A stretch of DNA of 64,000 bases from Caldithrix abyssi DSM 13497 (GCF_001886815.1 NZ_CP018099.1:2106501-2170500); one strand, 5' to 3'; shown: positions 18,559 to 27,874, counted from the first letter of the stretch. Translations and numbers: made by a program. The notes: generated by a model not told the origin, from the sequence alone.

Positions 18559-19704
18559 TTAAAGACTTCCAAAAATCGTCCCTGCCACAATGGAAAAAGC
18601 GCAGATCAATCCCATGTAGGTTAACGCCTGTTTTTTACCCATTAACTGAAAAAGAACAATCATGCTCGGAATGCTCAGGGAATTACCGGTTAAAAACAAA
18701 GTTAAGGCCGGTCCGCGAGCCATGCCCATTTTCATCAACGTTTCAATGATCGGAATTTCGGTTAATGTGGCAAAGTACATTAAAGCGCCGGAAACAGAAG
18801 CCACTGCATTACCGGCCAGCGTGTTCTGTCCGACGGCCAGTTGAATCCATTCGTCAGGAACCAGCACATCAATCATCCCTGCGGCAAATATCCCGACGAA
18901 CAGGTAGGGCAAAATCTTTTTGGTCAAATCCCAGGTTTCGACTATCCATGCCGCATTGTCTTCTCTGCGAAGCTTAAAGATAACAAGCCATAAAAGCGCT
19001 CCTAAAAAGAGGCCAGCAGCGATCCATTTTGTTAGCGTGGGAACGGGCAGGCCCGGTACAATCAATACGCCAAACTGCATAAAAAGAAAAAAGAAAATCG
19101 TCCAGTTGCTGTATGGCTTTTCTTCATCCATACCCACTAAAAAATTTTGAGCGCTGCGCTCGTCGTGTTCATTAAAAATCAGACCCATTATCAGGCCTAC
19201 TATAATGGCGATAATAATCGAGGCGATTAAGCGTGCCAGGGCAAAATCCCAGCCAATGGCATTGCCGGTCAAGAAAATAGCCGTTACATTGATGGCCGGT
19301 CCTGTGAACAAAAAGGCCACGGCCGGCCCGATGCCGGCGCCGCGTTTGTAAATGCCCGCAAAAAGCGGTAAAATGGTGCAGGAGCAAACAGCCAGAATGC
19401 CGCCGGAAATAGAGGCAATGGGATAGGCAATGTATTTTTTAGCCCCTGGACCTAATAATTGAAGAATACTGTCCTTTTTAACAAAAACGGCAATCGCCCC
19501 GGCAATAAAAAAGGCAGGAACCAGGCAGGTGAGCACATGACGTCTGGCGTAGTCGTGTAGTAGAGTAAGACCGGCCGTAAGCGCTTCAATAACCTTATCG
19601 CTTTCCAGAGGCATAAAATAAAAAAAACTGAAGGCTATTAAAAGATAAAGGAATTTTTGCCACTCATCATTCCACCACGCTTTAATCTGGAATAACCGTT
19701 CCAT
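18559..19704 (-). CDS. ArsP/YraQ-type permease
   Basis: This 381-aa integral membrane protein has about 9-10 transmembrane helices and belongs to the ArsP_1 (formerly DUF318) permease family. The conserved CSCT-ILPLFAGIYKRGAG segment lies near residue 108-125 and a GPAINVTAIFLTG segment follows; the second half carries the related FAGMID and LFLTGNSLSIPS segments. Some family members export organoarsenicals, others are uncharacterised. Here arsC and a thioredoxin-like gene lie upstream on the same strand, which favours an arsenic-related role. A 360-bp gap with a repeat copy separates them, so co-transcription is uncertain. The start is the first ATG. Confidence 0.85.
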   Translation of the reverse strand: MERLFQIKAWWNDEWQKFLYLLIAFSFFYFMPLESDKVIEALTAGLTLLHDYARRHVLTCLVPAFFIAGAIAVFVKKDSILQLLGPGAKKYIAYPIASISGGILAVCSCTILPLFAGIYKRGAGIGPAVAFLFTGPAINVTAIFLTGNAIGWDFALARLIASIIIAIIVGLIMGLIFNEHDERSAQNFLVGMDEEKPYSNWTIFFFLFMQFGVLIVPGLPVPTLTKWIAAGLFLGALLWLVIFKLRREDNAAWIVETWDLTKKILPYLFVGIFAAGMIDVLVPDEWIQLAVGQNTLAGNAVASVSGALMYFATLTEIPIIETLMKMGMARGPALTLFLTGNSLSIPSMIVLFQLMGKKQALTYMGLICAFSIVAGTIFGSL

Positions 19705-19794
19705 TTTCTTTTCCGTCTTAATTTTTATGGTTTTCAGTCAAAAGGCTGAATTTCTGCCAGTGCCCTAATTTAATGTTTTCTAAGTAAGCATAAC

Positions 19795-20045
19795 CGCAAC
19801 CAAAAACATTTCTGCAGGGATTTAAGCAACAACACAGCGCACAGAGAAGTCGCAAAAGGGCTCAAAGAATGTTAAAAATTAAAAATATTTTCTTGTTTCC
19901 CGTATTTGCCCTCACCACCTCGATATCCCTGATTTGTATTTTCTACTTTGACAATTTTGCCTGAACATTGAGAATTAACTTTCGTTGGCGCATAGAATCC
20001 GCAATCTTTTAATCTGATTAATCAAGGTTCAAAAACCACCACTAA
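19795..20045 (+). repeat. Dispersed intergenic repeat, partial diverged copy
   Basis: This contains the first block (AACCAAAAACATTTCTGCAGGG, ACAGCGCACAGAGAAGTCGCAAAAGG, GCCCTCACCACC) and the last block (TTAATCAAGGTTCAAAAAC) of the dispersed repeat, with a non-homologous middle. It fills the 360-bp gap between the permease and the thioredoxin-like gene. Confidence 0.65.
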
Positions 20046-20064
20046 ACCAGAACTTTAGCGGCAC

Positions 20065-20313
20065 TCAACAACGATGCTCTTGTTGAATCCAATTTTTTAA
20101 GGTGGAAAGAGTGGGCAGTTTGCCCTGCAAAACAACCCTGCCGTCAAAAGCCAGACCCGGTGTACGCATAACTCCGGCCAGGGCCATGGCATTTAAATCT
20201 TCTATTTTTTCAACTTCAATATCTACGCCTAACTCTTGAACAGCCTGTCGGGCCAGATTAAAAAGTTTTTCGCAGGAGGCGCAACCTGTTCCATAAACCT
20301 GAATTTTTTCCAT
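20065..20313 (-). CDS. Thioredoxin-like small redox protein
   Basis: An 82-aa thioredoxin-fold protein of the small 'redox-active disulfide protein 2' type. It has the CxxC centre TGCASCEKL at residues 9-17, the cis-proline segment MRTPGLAF near 49, and a final KNWIQ helix. Members of this type occur beside ArsP permeases and arsenate reductases. It starts 3 bases after the arsC stop, so the two are translationally coupled and it could be the reductant of ArsC, which is of the thioredoxin-dependent type. That pairing is inference. The length is normal for the family. Confidence 0.88.
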   Translation of the reverse strand: MEKIQVYGTGCASCEKLFNLARQAVQELGVDIEVEKIEDLNAMALAGVMRTPGLAFDGRVVLQGKLPTLSTLKNWIQQEHRC

Positions 20314-20316
20314 TCT

Positions 20317-20745
20317 TTAAATTCCTTTTTTAATCTCTTTCCGGTAAAACTGGTAAAAGGCATCTTTGATCTCATCGCGTACGCGCCGAAACACGGTCAA
20401 AACTTCTTCTTCACTGCCGGTCGCCTCGGCCGGGTCTTCAAAACCGATGTGTAAACGCTTTTTTACCGAACCATTGAAAATAGGACAGGTCTCTTTCGCG
20501 TGATCACAAACCGTGATGACATAATCAAAAGATTCATTTATGAATTGATCCACATCTTTGGGATAACCATCTGAGATGTCGATGCCCGCTTCTTTCATCA
20601 CCTGAATCGCCTTCGGATGCACGTGGGCAGAAGGGTTGGTGCCGGCTGAATAAACAATGAGCGAGGAATCAAAAGATTTTAAGAAACCTTCTGCCATTTG
20701 ACTGCGGCAGGAGTTGCCCGTGCAGAGGATCAAAATCCGTTTCAT
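20317..20745 (-). CDS. arsC: Thioredoxin-coupled arsenate reductase ArsC
   Basis: This enzyme reduces arsenate to arsenite using the low-molecular-weight phosphatase fold. The 142-aa protein has the CX5R loop CTGNSCR with catalytic Cys8 and Arg14. The relay cysteines are at 80 and 87 (VCDHAKETC), and the general-acid region DPA lies near residue 103. That three-cysteine set defines the thioredoxin-linked class. It is the first gene of an apparent ars unit, followed by the thioredoxin-like gene and, after a repeat, the ArsP-type permease. A 10-bp-arm palindrome 31 bases upstream is a good candidate for the operator. Confidence 0.93.
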   Translation of the reverse strand: MKRILILCTGNSCRSQMAEGFLKSFDSSLIVYSAGTNPSAHVHPKAIQVMKEAGIDISDGYPKDVDQFINESFDYVITVCDHAKETCPIFNGSVKKRLHIGFEDPAEATGSEEEVLTVFRRVRDEIKDAFYQFYRKEIKKGI

Positions 20746-20776
20746 TTTTAACTCCTGGTTGGATTTGCTAACTCAA

Positions 20777-20804
20777 TTACATTTCGTTATTTGTCGAAAT
20801 GTAA
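20777..20804. promoter_or_regulatory. Palindromic operator upstream of arsC
   Basis: TTACATTTCG (20777-20786) and CGAAATGTAA (20795-20804) form a perfect inverted repeat with 10-bp arms and an 8-bp spacer, 31 bases upstream of the arsC start. It fits an ArsR-type repressor site. No arsR gene is adjacent; the ArsR-family gene at 13616-13954 has a different palindrome upstream. Confidence 0.7.
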
Positions 20805-20937
20805 AAAAATGAAGGAAGGATTGCAAATAAATTAAGGAGATTTTTTAGCCCATGGAGAGTTGCTCCCGGACGTTGGCACAGAATGCAAGATGTATTAAAT
20901 AAAAATAGTTTTTAGGATCCTTCCTCTGGAAGATCTG

Positions 20938-22664
20938 TCCCGCCCGGGAGGCTGTTGCAAATTCAGTTTGAGTAAAATTCAAAAAATTTGTAAATTCTGG
21001 GCGACAGATAAAACAAGTAATAACAAAGGAATTCCATGAGTTTTATTACTTATAATCGCTCACAAATGAATCTCTTTGGCTATAGTGTGGAAGATTTTGC
21101 CAGAGACGATCCAAAGAGTCGATTTGTAGTGGAGTTGGTTTCGCGCCTTGATTTAAGTGCACTTTATTCCCGTTATAGTTCGCAAGGCGGTGATTCTTAT
21201 GCCCCAGACATGATGCTTGCCTTATGGTTTTATGCTTATAGTAACGGCATTACCAGCACCCGTAAGCTGGAGGAATTGTGTAAATATGATACGCGCTACA
21301 TTTATATCACTGGGAATCAGCATCCGGATCATAGTACATTAAGTCGTTTTCGCAAGGCACATTTGGATTTATTAGACCAATATTTTGTAGAGATACTTTT
21401 AATTGCCCAGGCCGAAGGCATAAGTAGTTTCAACCAGATAGCCATAGATGGCACGAAAATCAAAGCGCACAGCAGTAAGCGTCATGGCTACACTGAGGAT
21501 CAATTAGACAAACGTATAGAGAAGTTAAGAGCAGAGATCAAGCAATACATGCAGCGCTGTAATTTTGTAGAACAGGGGGCCACGGATGAATTAGATTTAG
21601 AAACTCTTCGAGCGGAGAAAGAACGGCTTGAGCGCTTAGAGAAAGAGATATTAGAACGTAAAGCCCAATTGAAAGAGCGTAAGAAACAGCTCAAATCAGA
21701 ACACCGTTCAAGACATCAAATAAATGTAAAAGAGCCGGATGCCCGCATGATGCCTTCGGTGGATGGACCGGGCTATAACGCACAATTAGGCGTAGATATG
21801 TCCAGTCATTTAATAGTAGCTCATGAAGTCGTAAGCCAGCCCAACGACCAGGGTCAATTCATACCGATCCAAGAACAAGTAGAGAAGAATCTTGGTTCAG
21901 ATGATAAGCGATCTTACACGGCCGATTCCGGTTATCACAATAGCACAGACCTAAAAGAATTGGAAGAAAAGCAGATTGATGCCGTAATAGCCGATCCCCA
22001 GTTATCCAATCGTTCGATAAAGGAGACACCGACCTCCAAGGAAGAATTGCAAAAAGAAGAAAGAAAACTAAAACGAAGTGATTTTGTGTATCATGAACAG
22101 GGAGATTACTATGAATGTCCGGCGGGTAAGAAGCTTTTTCCAGTTGAGAGGAATAGCGAACGGATCGTATATCGTTCCAATGATTGTCAGGACTGTCCCT
22201 TAATTAATTTATGCATTTCCAGTAAAAAGAAAGTTAAGCAAATCCATCGTTCAGTTAATGAGAGTTATTGCGAACGTATGGCGAAAAAGTTACAAACTTC
22301 AGCGGCGCAGGAACGACTAAAGAAGCGTTCGGTGACAGTTGAACCTGTTTTTGGTAACTTGAAGCATAATTTAGGCTATCGTGGATTTTCCTTATCTGGT
22401 CTTAATAATGTTCGTAGTGAATTTACGTTAATGTGTATTGGGCATAATATTAATGTTCTATTTAAAAATATGTTAGGGAAACGTTTAGCAGCGTTTATAA
22501 CAGCATCACAAGAAAAAGATGATCTATTAATTTTATTTTCAAAGAATATTTTGGCGTTTTTAATTCTATATTTTGCCCAACGCTTAAGAATGAGAAAAAA
22601 TTATCAATATCGGAGAATATAAGCATTAATTCCTCCCCCCCATGCAACAGCCTCCCGGGCGGGA
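20938..22664 (+). mobile_element. IS1182-family insertion sequence
   Basis: The element is 1,727 bp with perfect 22-bp terminal inverted repeats. TCCCGCCCGGGAGGCTGTTGCA is at 20938-20959 and its reverse complement at 22643-22664. It contains one intact transposase gene. No direct target duplication is visible outside the ends. The outer 12 bp of each end (TCCCGCCCGGGA) may belong in part to a palindromic target rather than the element, since GGCTGTTGCA alone resembles typical ends of this family. Confidence 0.85.
21036..22622 (+). CDS. IS1182-family transposase
   Basis: A 528-aa DDE transposase, intact. The N-terminal part has the DUF772-type domain (YAPDMMLALWFYAYS, DHSTLSRFRKAH). The catalytic Asp residues lie in AIDGTKIKAH and YTADSGYH, and the Glu in VEPVFGNLKHNLGYRGF near residue 440. 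A charged coiled coil (about residues 155-225) separates the first catalytic Asp from the second, as is usual in this family. A zinc-like cluster (CPAGK...CQDCPLINLC) follows near 360-390. AGGA precedes the ATG. The reading frame has no interruption, so the element may still be active. Confidence 0.93.
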   Translation: MSFITYNRSQMNLFGYSVEDFARDDPKSRFVVELVSRLDLSALYSRYSSQGGDSYAPDMMLALWFYAYSNGITSTRKLEELCKYDTRYIYITGNQHPDHSTLSRFRKAHLDLLDQYFVEILLIAQAEGISSFNQIAIDGTKIKAHSSKRHGYTEDQLDKRIEKLRAEIKQYMQRCNFVEQGATDELDLETLRAEKERLERLEKEILERKAQLKERKKQLKSEHRSRHQINVKEPDARMMPSVDGPGYNAQLGVDMSSHLIVAHEVVSQPNDQGQFIPIQEQVEKNLGSDDKRSYTADSGYHNSTDLKELEEKQIDAVIADPQLSNRSIKETPTSKEELQKEERKLKRSDFVYHEQGDYYECPAGKKLFPVERNSERIVYRSNDCQDCPLINLCISSKKKVKQIHRSVNESYCERMAKKLQTSAAQERLKKRSVTVEPVFGNLKHNLGYRGFSLSGLNNVRSEFTLMCIGHNINVLFKNMLGKRLAAFITASQEKDDLLILFSKNILAFLILYFAQRLRMRKNYQYRRI

Positions 22665-22689
22665 TTTGAAAATTTTTGTGCTGCTGGAT

Positions 22690-23100
22690 TGGTTGAATGG
22701 TTAATTAGTTGAATGGTTGAATAGTTAGCCTGTCATTTCAAACCTGTTTCTGCAAATGTGGTGAATTCCTGCCACCGTTTATGTAGGGGCGAAGGATTTC
22801 CAAGAACAATTCAGCGATGGTAAGCATTAATCTTTAGTCATATAAAAAAAGCGCTCTGGATAAAGTAGGGTTGGAAATCCTTCGCCCTTACAAGTACGAT
22901 CATTCAAGATCTTTTGTCTGGGAGTGAGGATCGAGCGAGCAAGGGTAATTTAATTTAAAATATTCATTGTGCCCTTTGTGACTTCTCTGGTCGCTTGAAA
23001 TAGTTTGTTTAATCATTTTCTGCGATTATTGGCGTAAACTGCGAGAAGATTACTCTGTGCGCGTTGCGGTTGATTTTGGTTGCGGCTTCGATGCCCGGGA
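22690..23100 (-). repeat. Dispersed intergenic repeat, inverted and fragmented copy
   Basis: Blocks of the dispersed repeat are recognisable in reverse orientation: GGTTGAATGGTTAATTAGTTG, TGCCCTTTGTGACTTCTCTGG and GTTGCGGTTGATTTTGGTTGCGG. A local inverted repeat lies in the middle (GGGGCGAAGGATTTCCAA against TTGGAAATCCTTCGCCC). No gene is supported in the 22665-23119 gap. Confidence 0.6.
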
Positions 23101-23119
23101 ATACTTTCTTTAAAAACGG

Positions 23120-23294
23120 AGGGTGTCTCAAAAGCGACATCAAATGTATATATATGCAAAATATAGAAAAAAGTTTACAATAACCCTCACCCCCTTTCCC
23201 CCTCTCCCGATTTCGGGAGAGGGGGAATTAAAGGGGGTGAGGGAAAGAAAAACTTTATAAAAATACATTGTCTTTGACTTTTGGGACAGCCCCC
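23120..23294. mobile_element. Miniature inverted-repeat transposable element (MITE)
   Basis: This is a 175-bp noncoding element with roughly 30-bp imperfect terminal inverted repeats. The left end GGGTGTCTCAAAAGCGACAT and the reverse complement of the right end GGGGCTGTCCCAAAAGTCAA align, and both continue to AATGTAT. Its centre is a long palindrome (about 23184-23244) in which CCCTCACCCCCTTT pairs with AAAGGGGGTGAGGG. It lies directly after the end of the aldolase gene. The right end is repeated at window positions 1-18. Confidence 0.75.
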
Positions 23295-23304
23295 GTTCGC
23301 AAAA

Positions 23305-24369
23305 TCAGGCAATGGTTACCTCTTTATTCAAAAAGACATCCTGAATGGCGTTTAACAGTTCAATCCCTTCTTTCATGGGACGTTGAAACGCTTTTCGGCC
23401 GCTGATCAGGCCCATGCCGCCAGCCCGTTTATTGATGACGGCCGTGCGCACCGCCTGAGCCAGGTCGCCGGCTCCTACCGATGCGCCGCCGGAATTAATT
23501 AAGCCAATGCGTCCCATGTAGCAGTTAACAACCTGATACCGAGTCAAATCAATGGGATGATCGCTGGTCAGTTTGGAGTACATATCGGGATGCGTTTTAC
23601 CGAATTTAAGGGCAGTGAATCCGCCGTTCAATTCGGGTTGTTTTTGTTTAATAATATCGGCTTCCATGGTCACGCCAAGGTGGTTGGCCTGGCCGGTGGT
23701 ATCGGCTGCCAGGTGGTAGTCCTTTCCTTCATGTTTAAAGGCCGGATTGCGCAGGTAAGCCCACAAAATGGTAGCCATGCCCAGTTCATGCGCGTACTTA
23801 AAAGCCTCGCTGATTTCCTGAATCTGGCGATTGGATTCGGGCGAGCCAAAATAGACAGTTGCGCCCACGGCTGCCGCGCCCATGTTCCAGGCCTGCTCCA
23901 CATTGGCAAAAAGAATCTGGTCGTATTTGTTAGGATAGGTCAATAGTTCGTTATGATTGATTTTTACAATAAACGGGATTTTGTGCGCATATTTGCGGGA
24001 GACGGCGCCCAGTACGCCCAGGGTGGAAGCCACCGCATTACAACCGCCTTCTATGGCCAGGCGTACAATGTTTTCCGGATCAAAATAATCGGGGTTTGGC
24101 GCAAAGGATGCGCCTGCGGAATGTTCAATGCCCTGATCAACTGGCAGAATAGAAAGATAGCCCGTGCCGGCCAGGCGGCCCGTGTTGAACATCCAGCTAA
24201 GATTTCTAAGCACATTGCTGTTGCGATCGCTCGGCACAAAGATGCGGTCGACAAAATCCGGGCCGGGCAAATGAAGTTTTTCTTTGGGGATTGTTTTGCA
24301 TTCATGATTTAAAAGGTTGTCAGCTTCGTCGCCTAACAACGATCTGATTTTTTCGATGGTTAAGGCCAT
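23305..24369 (-). CDS. fbaB: Class I fructose-bisphosphate aldolase (DhnA/FbaB type)
   Basis: This Schiff-base aldolase interconverts fructose 1,6-bisphosphate with dihydroxyacetone phosphate and glyceraldehyde 3-phosphate. The 354-aa protein belongs to the archaeal-type class I family. It has [17 protein letters not shown] near residue 75, the strand IVKINHNE near 140 and [10 protein letters not shown] near 258. The phosphate-binding [12 protein letters not shown] and [12 protein letters not shown] segments come near the C terminus. The start at 24369 follows AGGAGG; an in-frame start 14 codons earlier lacks support. It is monocistronic, facing away from the KamA-family gene across a 410-bp gap. 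Confidence 0.93.
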   Translation of the reverse strand: MALTIEKIRSLLGDEADNLLNHECKTIPKEKLHLPGPDFVDRIFVPSDRNSNVLRNLSWMFNTGRLAGTGYLSILPVDQGIEHSAGASFAPNPDYFDPENIVRLAIEGGCNAVASTLGVLGAVSRKYAHKIPFIVKINHNELLTYPNKYDQILFANVEQAWNMGAAAVGATVYFGSPESNRQIQEISEAFKYAHELGMATILWAYLRNPAFKHEGKDYHLAADTTGQANHLGVTMEADIIKQKQPELNGGFTALKFGKTHPDMYSKLTSDHPIDLTRYQVVNCYMGRIGLINSGGASVGAGDLAQAVRTAVINKRAGGMGLISGRKAFQRPMKEGIELLNAIQDVFLNKEVTIA

Positions 24370-24649
24370 ATCTTCCTCCTCAGGTTTAGATGGGACTTTC
24401 CAATCATACAAATATTAAAAGACAAAATAGTGAAATGCAAATAATTGTTTTTTTGCGATAAAATTAAATTGATTGGCTTTAAATATCAAGAAATTGGCAG
24501 TTTTTTACGGTTTTTAAGAGAGTTTTTAAAATTATTTTGAGTAAAATCATTAAAATTGGTTGATATTGAAAAAATAGATGAAATTTTGTGTATGTAGCTA
24601 AAAATTTGCCTTTGAACTTTTATTTTTATATATTTTAGCGTAACAACTT

Positions 24650-24722
24650 TGGGCCTGTTATAAAGATTCGTTGTGGTCCGACCGGATTCCACAGCCCCAC
24701 TAAGCCTGAAATGCAGGGCCCA
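24650..24722 (+). promoter_or_regulatory. Structured leader candidate upstream of the KamA-family gene
   Basis: TGGGCC (24650-24655) can pair with GGCCCA (24717-24722), closing a region that contains TGTGG...CCACA and CCTG...CAGG hairpins. It lies 58 bases upstream of the KamA-family start. I do not recognise it as a known riboswitch. The rest of the 24370-24779 gap is AT-rich and should hold the two divergent promoters. Confidence 0.45.
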
Positions 24723-24779
24723 CAATCCAATAAAAGCAAAATATTTAACTTTTTAATTAATATGAAAGGAGGGACGCTC

Positions 24780-26078
24780 ATGTTCTTTTCGATGTCGAAA
24801 TTCTTAAAGAGTGAATACGCCCATCGTCTTTCCTCCACGGAATTGGATGAATTGCAGTTGCTGACCAAGGTCTTCCCGTTTAAAGTCAGTGCTTATGTTT
24901 TAGATGAGTTAATCGATTGGTCCAACAGGCATACGGATCCTATCTACCGTTTAGTCTTCCCCCAGAAAGAAATGCTGATACCTGAACACTGGGAAATGTT
25001 GAAGAAGGCTAAAACATTCACGGAGGAAAAAATGGCGATTAAAACCATCCGGGAGCAATTGAATCCTCATCCGGATGGTCAGATGCATAATATCCCCCGT
25101 ATTGGCGATCGGATTTTAGGAGGATTACAGCACAAATATCGTGAAACCGTTCTGGTGTTTCCGGCGGAGGGGCAAACCTGTCACGCCTATTGTACGTACT
25201 GTTTCCGGTGGGCTCAATTTGTCAATGTCGGTGAACATAAGTTTAAGACCAAAGAGCAGCGAGATCTGCATGATTATTTAGCTTTACACAAAGAGGTTAC
25301 AGACGTGCTTTTTACGGGCGGCGATCCCATGTGGATGTCAAACGAATCTCTGTTCAAGTATTTTGATGTTTTGTTGGACTCGGAATTAAACCACGTACAA
25401 AGCATTCGTATTGGCACTAAAGCTCTGGCCTATCATCCCCAACGATTTTTAGGTGAAGAAGGCGATGAGTTGTTGCGCTACCTGGAAAAGATGATTGATC
25501 GCGGTAAGAATATCGCCTTAATGGCTCATTTTACGCACTGGAAAGAATTACAAACAGAAAAAGTTAAAAAAGCCGTGCGTCGGCTCTTAAAGATCGGCGT
25601 TCAAATTCGTACACAATCGCCTGTAATCAATGGTATTAACGATTCGGCCGAAGTGTGGCGCGATATGTGGAAACAGCAGGTTCAGATGGGAATGATTCCC
25701 TATTACATGTTCATCGAAAGAGAAACGGGGGCTCAGCACTATTTTTCCGTTTCGCTGGCCAGAGCCTACCAAATTTTTACCGATGCCTATGCCCAGGTTT
25801 CCGGCCTGGCCAAAACCGTGCGCGGGCCGTCCATGTCCGCCTGGCCGGGGAAAGTTCTTATTGATGGAATTGTAGGGCAGGGCGAAATACAGCGCTTTGT
25901 GCTCAAATTTATTCAGAGCCGCAATCCCCAGCTTATCAATAAACCCTTTTATGCCAAATATGATGAACAGGCGACCTGGCTGGATGATCTGGAAATTGAC
26001 CCGGCACTACAGGAAGCCATTGAAGAAATGAAAGAGGAGTTTGAAGAAAACAGTGATTCCATGACCGGCGTCGCATAA
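24780..26078 (+). CDS. KamA-family radical SAM aminomutase
   Basis: A 432-aa member of the lysine 2,3-aminomutase family of radical SAM/PLP enzymes. The cluster motif CHAYCTYC (Cys134, Cys138, Cys141) binds the 4Fe-4S cluster, and TGGDPMWMS near residue 185 is the usual SAM-contact strand. The remainder follows the KamA fold, but several parts differ from lysine enzymes and the substrate cannot be assigned (lysine, glutamate or another amino acid). The start at 24780 is set by AAAGGAGG; the frame is open 23 codons further upstream through the structured leader. A strong terminator follows at 26109. Confidence 0.85.
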   Translation: MFFSMSKFLKSEYAHRLSSTELDELQLLTKVFPFKVSAYVLDELIDWSNRHTDPIYRLVFPQKEMLIPEHWEMLKKAKTFTEEKMAIKTIREQLNPHPDGQMHNIPRIGDRILGGLQHKYRETVLVFPAEGQTCHAYCTYCFRWAQFVNVGEHKFKTKEQRDLHDYLALHKEVTDVLFTGGDPMWMSNESLFKYFDVLLDSELNHVQSIRIGTKALAYHPQRFLGEEGDELLRYLEKMIDRGKNIALMAHFTHWKELQTEKVKKAVRRLLKIGVQIRTQSPVINGINDSAEVWRDMWKQQVQMGMIPYYMFIERETGAQHYFSVSLARAYQIFTDAYAQVSGLAKTVRGPSMSAWPGKVLIDGIVGQGEIQRFVLKFIQSRNPQLINKPFYAKYDEQATWLDDLEIDPALQEAIEEMKEEFEENSDSMTGVA

Positions 26079-26108
26079 TTTTTTTTCAGAAAAATACATT
26101 TTTTTGCA

Positions 26109-26140
26109 AAACCCCGTTGGCAAAAACGGGGTTTTTTTAT
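26109..26140 (+). terminator. Rho-independent terminator after the KamA-family gene
   Basis: AAACCCCGTT (26109-26118) pairs with AACGGGGTTT (26125-26134) around a short loop, followed by TTTT. It separates the KamA-family gene from the aromatic pathway gene. Confidence 0.85.
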
Positions 26141-26184
26141 TATCTTTTGCCATTTAAAATTAAAATTGTTTTGGAGGTTAGGCA

Positions 26185-27873
26185 TTGAGTAATACAAGTA
26201 TCAAGATCGGCTACCAGGGTGAGAAGGGCGCCTACAGCGAAAAAGCGTTGGATGTGCTTTACGAGGGGCAGGAAATTGAAAAAGTGCCCTTTCGAACATC
26301 CTACGAAGTGGTTGAGGCCCTTAAAAAAAATATGATTGATTTTGGCCTGTTGCCCATTGAAAATTCAATTGTGGGCAATATCATTCACACGTACGATTTA
26401 TTGTTGGAGAACAAACTTTCCATTGTGCGGGAAATTGTAATTCCTATCCATCACGCGCTTATTGCACATCCTGAATCTACCATCAAAGATATCAAACAAA
26501 TCTATTCGCATCCGGCGGCCATCTCTCAGTGCGAGGTGTTTTTACGGAAATTTGGCAATTGCGATGTATATCCGACCTATGATACGGCGGGCAGCGTAAA
26601 GATGATTGCCGAACAGCGACTGCTGGATACTGCGGCGATTGCCAGCGCAGAATCGGCCAAAATTTACGGTTTGAAGATACTGCAGGATAAAATTGAAGAT
26701 TATCCGCACAATCAGACGCGTTTTGTTCTGCTCTCTGCAGAACCATTGCAAATGGAACAGGAAGAGTACATGCCATGTAAAACGACCATGGTCTTTGATA
26801 CCCTGGATCAACCAGGCATGCTTTATCAGTGCCTTGGCGTCTTTGAAAAATACAAAGTGAATATGACGCAGCTTTCATCGCGGCCGCATAAAACCGAGCC
26901 CTGGAAATATCACTTTTTTGTCGATATTGACGGTCACGCCAATGACGAAGCGGTGGCCTCTGCGCTGGAGGAAATTCGGAACTTAACCGGCTTTCTCTAT
27001 GTTTGCGGCTCCTATCCCAAGTTTGAAGCCAGCGAGTTTGAGCCGGGCAAGAGGAAAAAAGGTAAAAAGAAAGTCTCCGGGCCTCTTTACAGTCGAGAGT
27101 ACAAAGCAGAACCAACCATTATTGAAATTGGCGGGCTTCAGATTGGCGAGGGAAATTTTATTATGATTGCCGGCCCATGCAGTGTTGAAGGGCGCCATCA
27201 AATGATTGAAACGGCAAAGATTGTGCATGAACACGGGGCGCATCTTTTAAGAGGCGGGGCGTTCAAGCCCAGAACCAGCCCGTACAGTTTCCAGGGATTG
27301 GGCGAAGAGGGGTTAAAGCTTTTAAAAGAAGCCGGCGAAATGTTTAACATGCCAACAGTCAGTGAAGTTCTGTCCGTCGAAACCGTGGAACTCATGGCCC
27401 AGTATGTCGATATTTTGCAAATTGGCGCGCGCAATATGCAAAACTTTGTTCTTTTGAGAGAAGTGGGCAAATTAAACAAGCCCATTTTGTTAAAAAGAGG
27501 AATGATGGCCACCGTTAAGGAATTTCTGCTTTCGGCGGAGTACATCCTGGCTCAGGGTAATCCAAACGTTATTTTGTGCGAGCGTGGTATTCGCACTTTT
27601 GAAACGGCCACACGCAATACCCTGGATATCAGCGCCATTCCCTTGTTGAAGGAGCTGACCCATTTGCCTGTCATTGTGGACCCCAGTCATGCCAGCGGGG
27701 TAAGTAAACTGGTTGAACCGCTCTCGCTGGCGGCGGCTGCTGCAGGAGCGGACGGTTTAATGGTAGAAGTTCATTTTAATCCTTCCACCGCTCTGAGCGA
27801 CGGGCCGCAGGCGTTAGACGAACGACAATTCAAACACTTAATGAAAAGTTTAGAGCCCTATTGTAAAAAATAG
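26185..27873 (+). CDS. Prephenate dehydratase-ACT-DAHP synthase fusion protein
   Basis: This 562-aa protein joins two steps of aromatic amino-acid synthesis. Residues 6-185 are prephenate dehydratase ([23 protein letters not shown], and the catalytic-region TRF near 180). Residues about 200-285 form an ACT domain that normally senses phenylalanine. Residues about 310-560 are a KDPG-fold (type I-beta) DAHP synthase ([32 protein letters not shown]). The ACT domain between them could give phenylalanine control over both the entry and branch reactions. The start is TTG with GGAGG 8 bases upstream. The stop lies one base from the stop of the convergent NtrC-type gene, with no terminator between. 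Confidence 0.93.
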   Translation: MSNTSIKIGYQGEKGAYSEKALDVLYEGQEIEKVPFRTSYEVVEALKKNMIDFGLLPIENSIVGNIIHTYDLLLENKLSIVREIVIPIHHALIAHPESTIKDIKQIYSHPAAISQCEVFLRKFGNCDVYPTYDTAGSVKMIAEQRLLDTAAIASAESAKIYGLKILQDKIEDYPHNQTRFVLLSAEPLQMEQEEYMPCKTTMVFDTLDQPGMLYQCLGVFEKYKVNMTQLSSRPHKTEPWKYHFFVDIDGHANDEAVASALEEIRNLTGFLYVCGSYPKFEASEFEPGKRKKGKKKVSGPLYSREYKAEPTIIEIGGLQIGEGNFIMIAGPCSVEGRHQMIETAKIVHEHGAHLLRGGAFKPRTSPYSFQGLGEEGLKLLKEAGEMFNMPTVSEVLSVETVELMAQYVDILQIGARNMQNFVLLREVGKLNKPILLKRGMMATVKEFLLSAEYILAQGNPNVILCERGIRTFETATRNTLDISAIPLLKELTHLPVIVDPSHASGVSKLVEPLSLAAAAAGADGLMVEVHFNPSTALSDGPQALDERQFKHLMKSLEPYCKK

Positions 27874-27874
27874 A

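Noticed and set aside
18402-18590. A 62-codon basic frame overlapping the end of the permease gene
   Set aside because: It would need a TTG start without a ribosome site and overlaps the permease in another frame; nothing in it is recognisable.
20870-20890. Sigma-54-like promoter (TGGCACAGAATGCA)
   Set aside because: The GG-to-GC spacing is two bases too short for a -24/-12 promoter.
24650-24722. tRNA-like fold in the leader before the KamA-family gene
   Set aside because: The length is near 72 nt and an acceptor-like stem can be drawn, but no T-arm (GTTCGA-type) or 7-nt anticodon loop is present.
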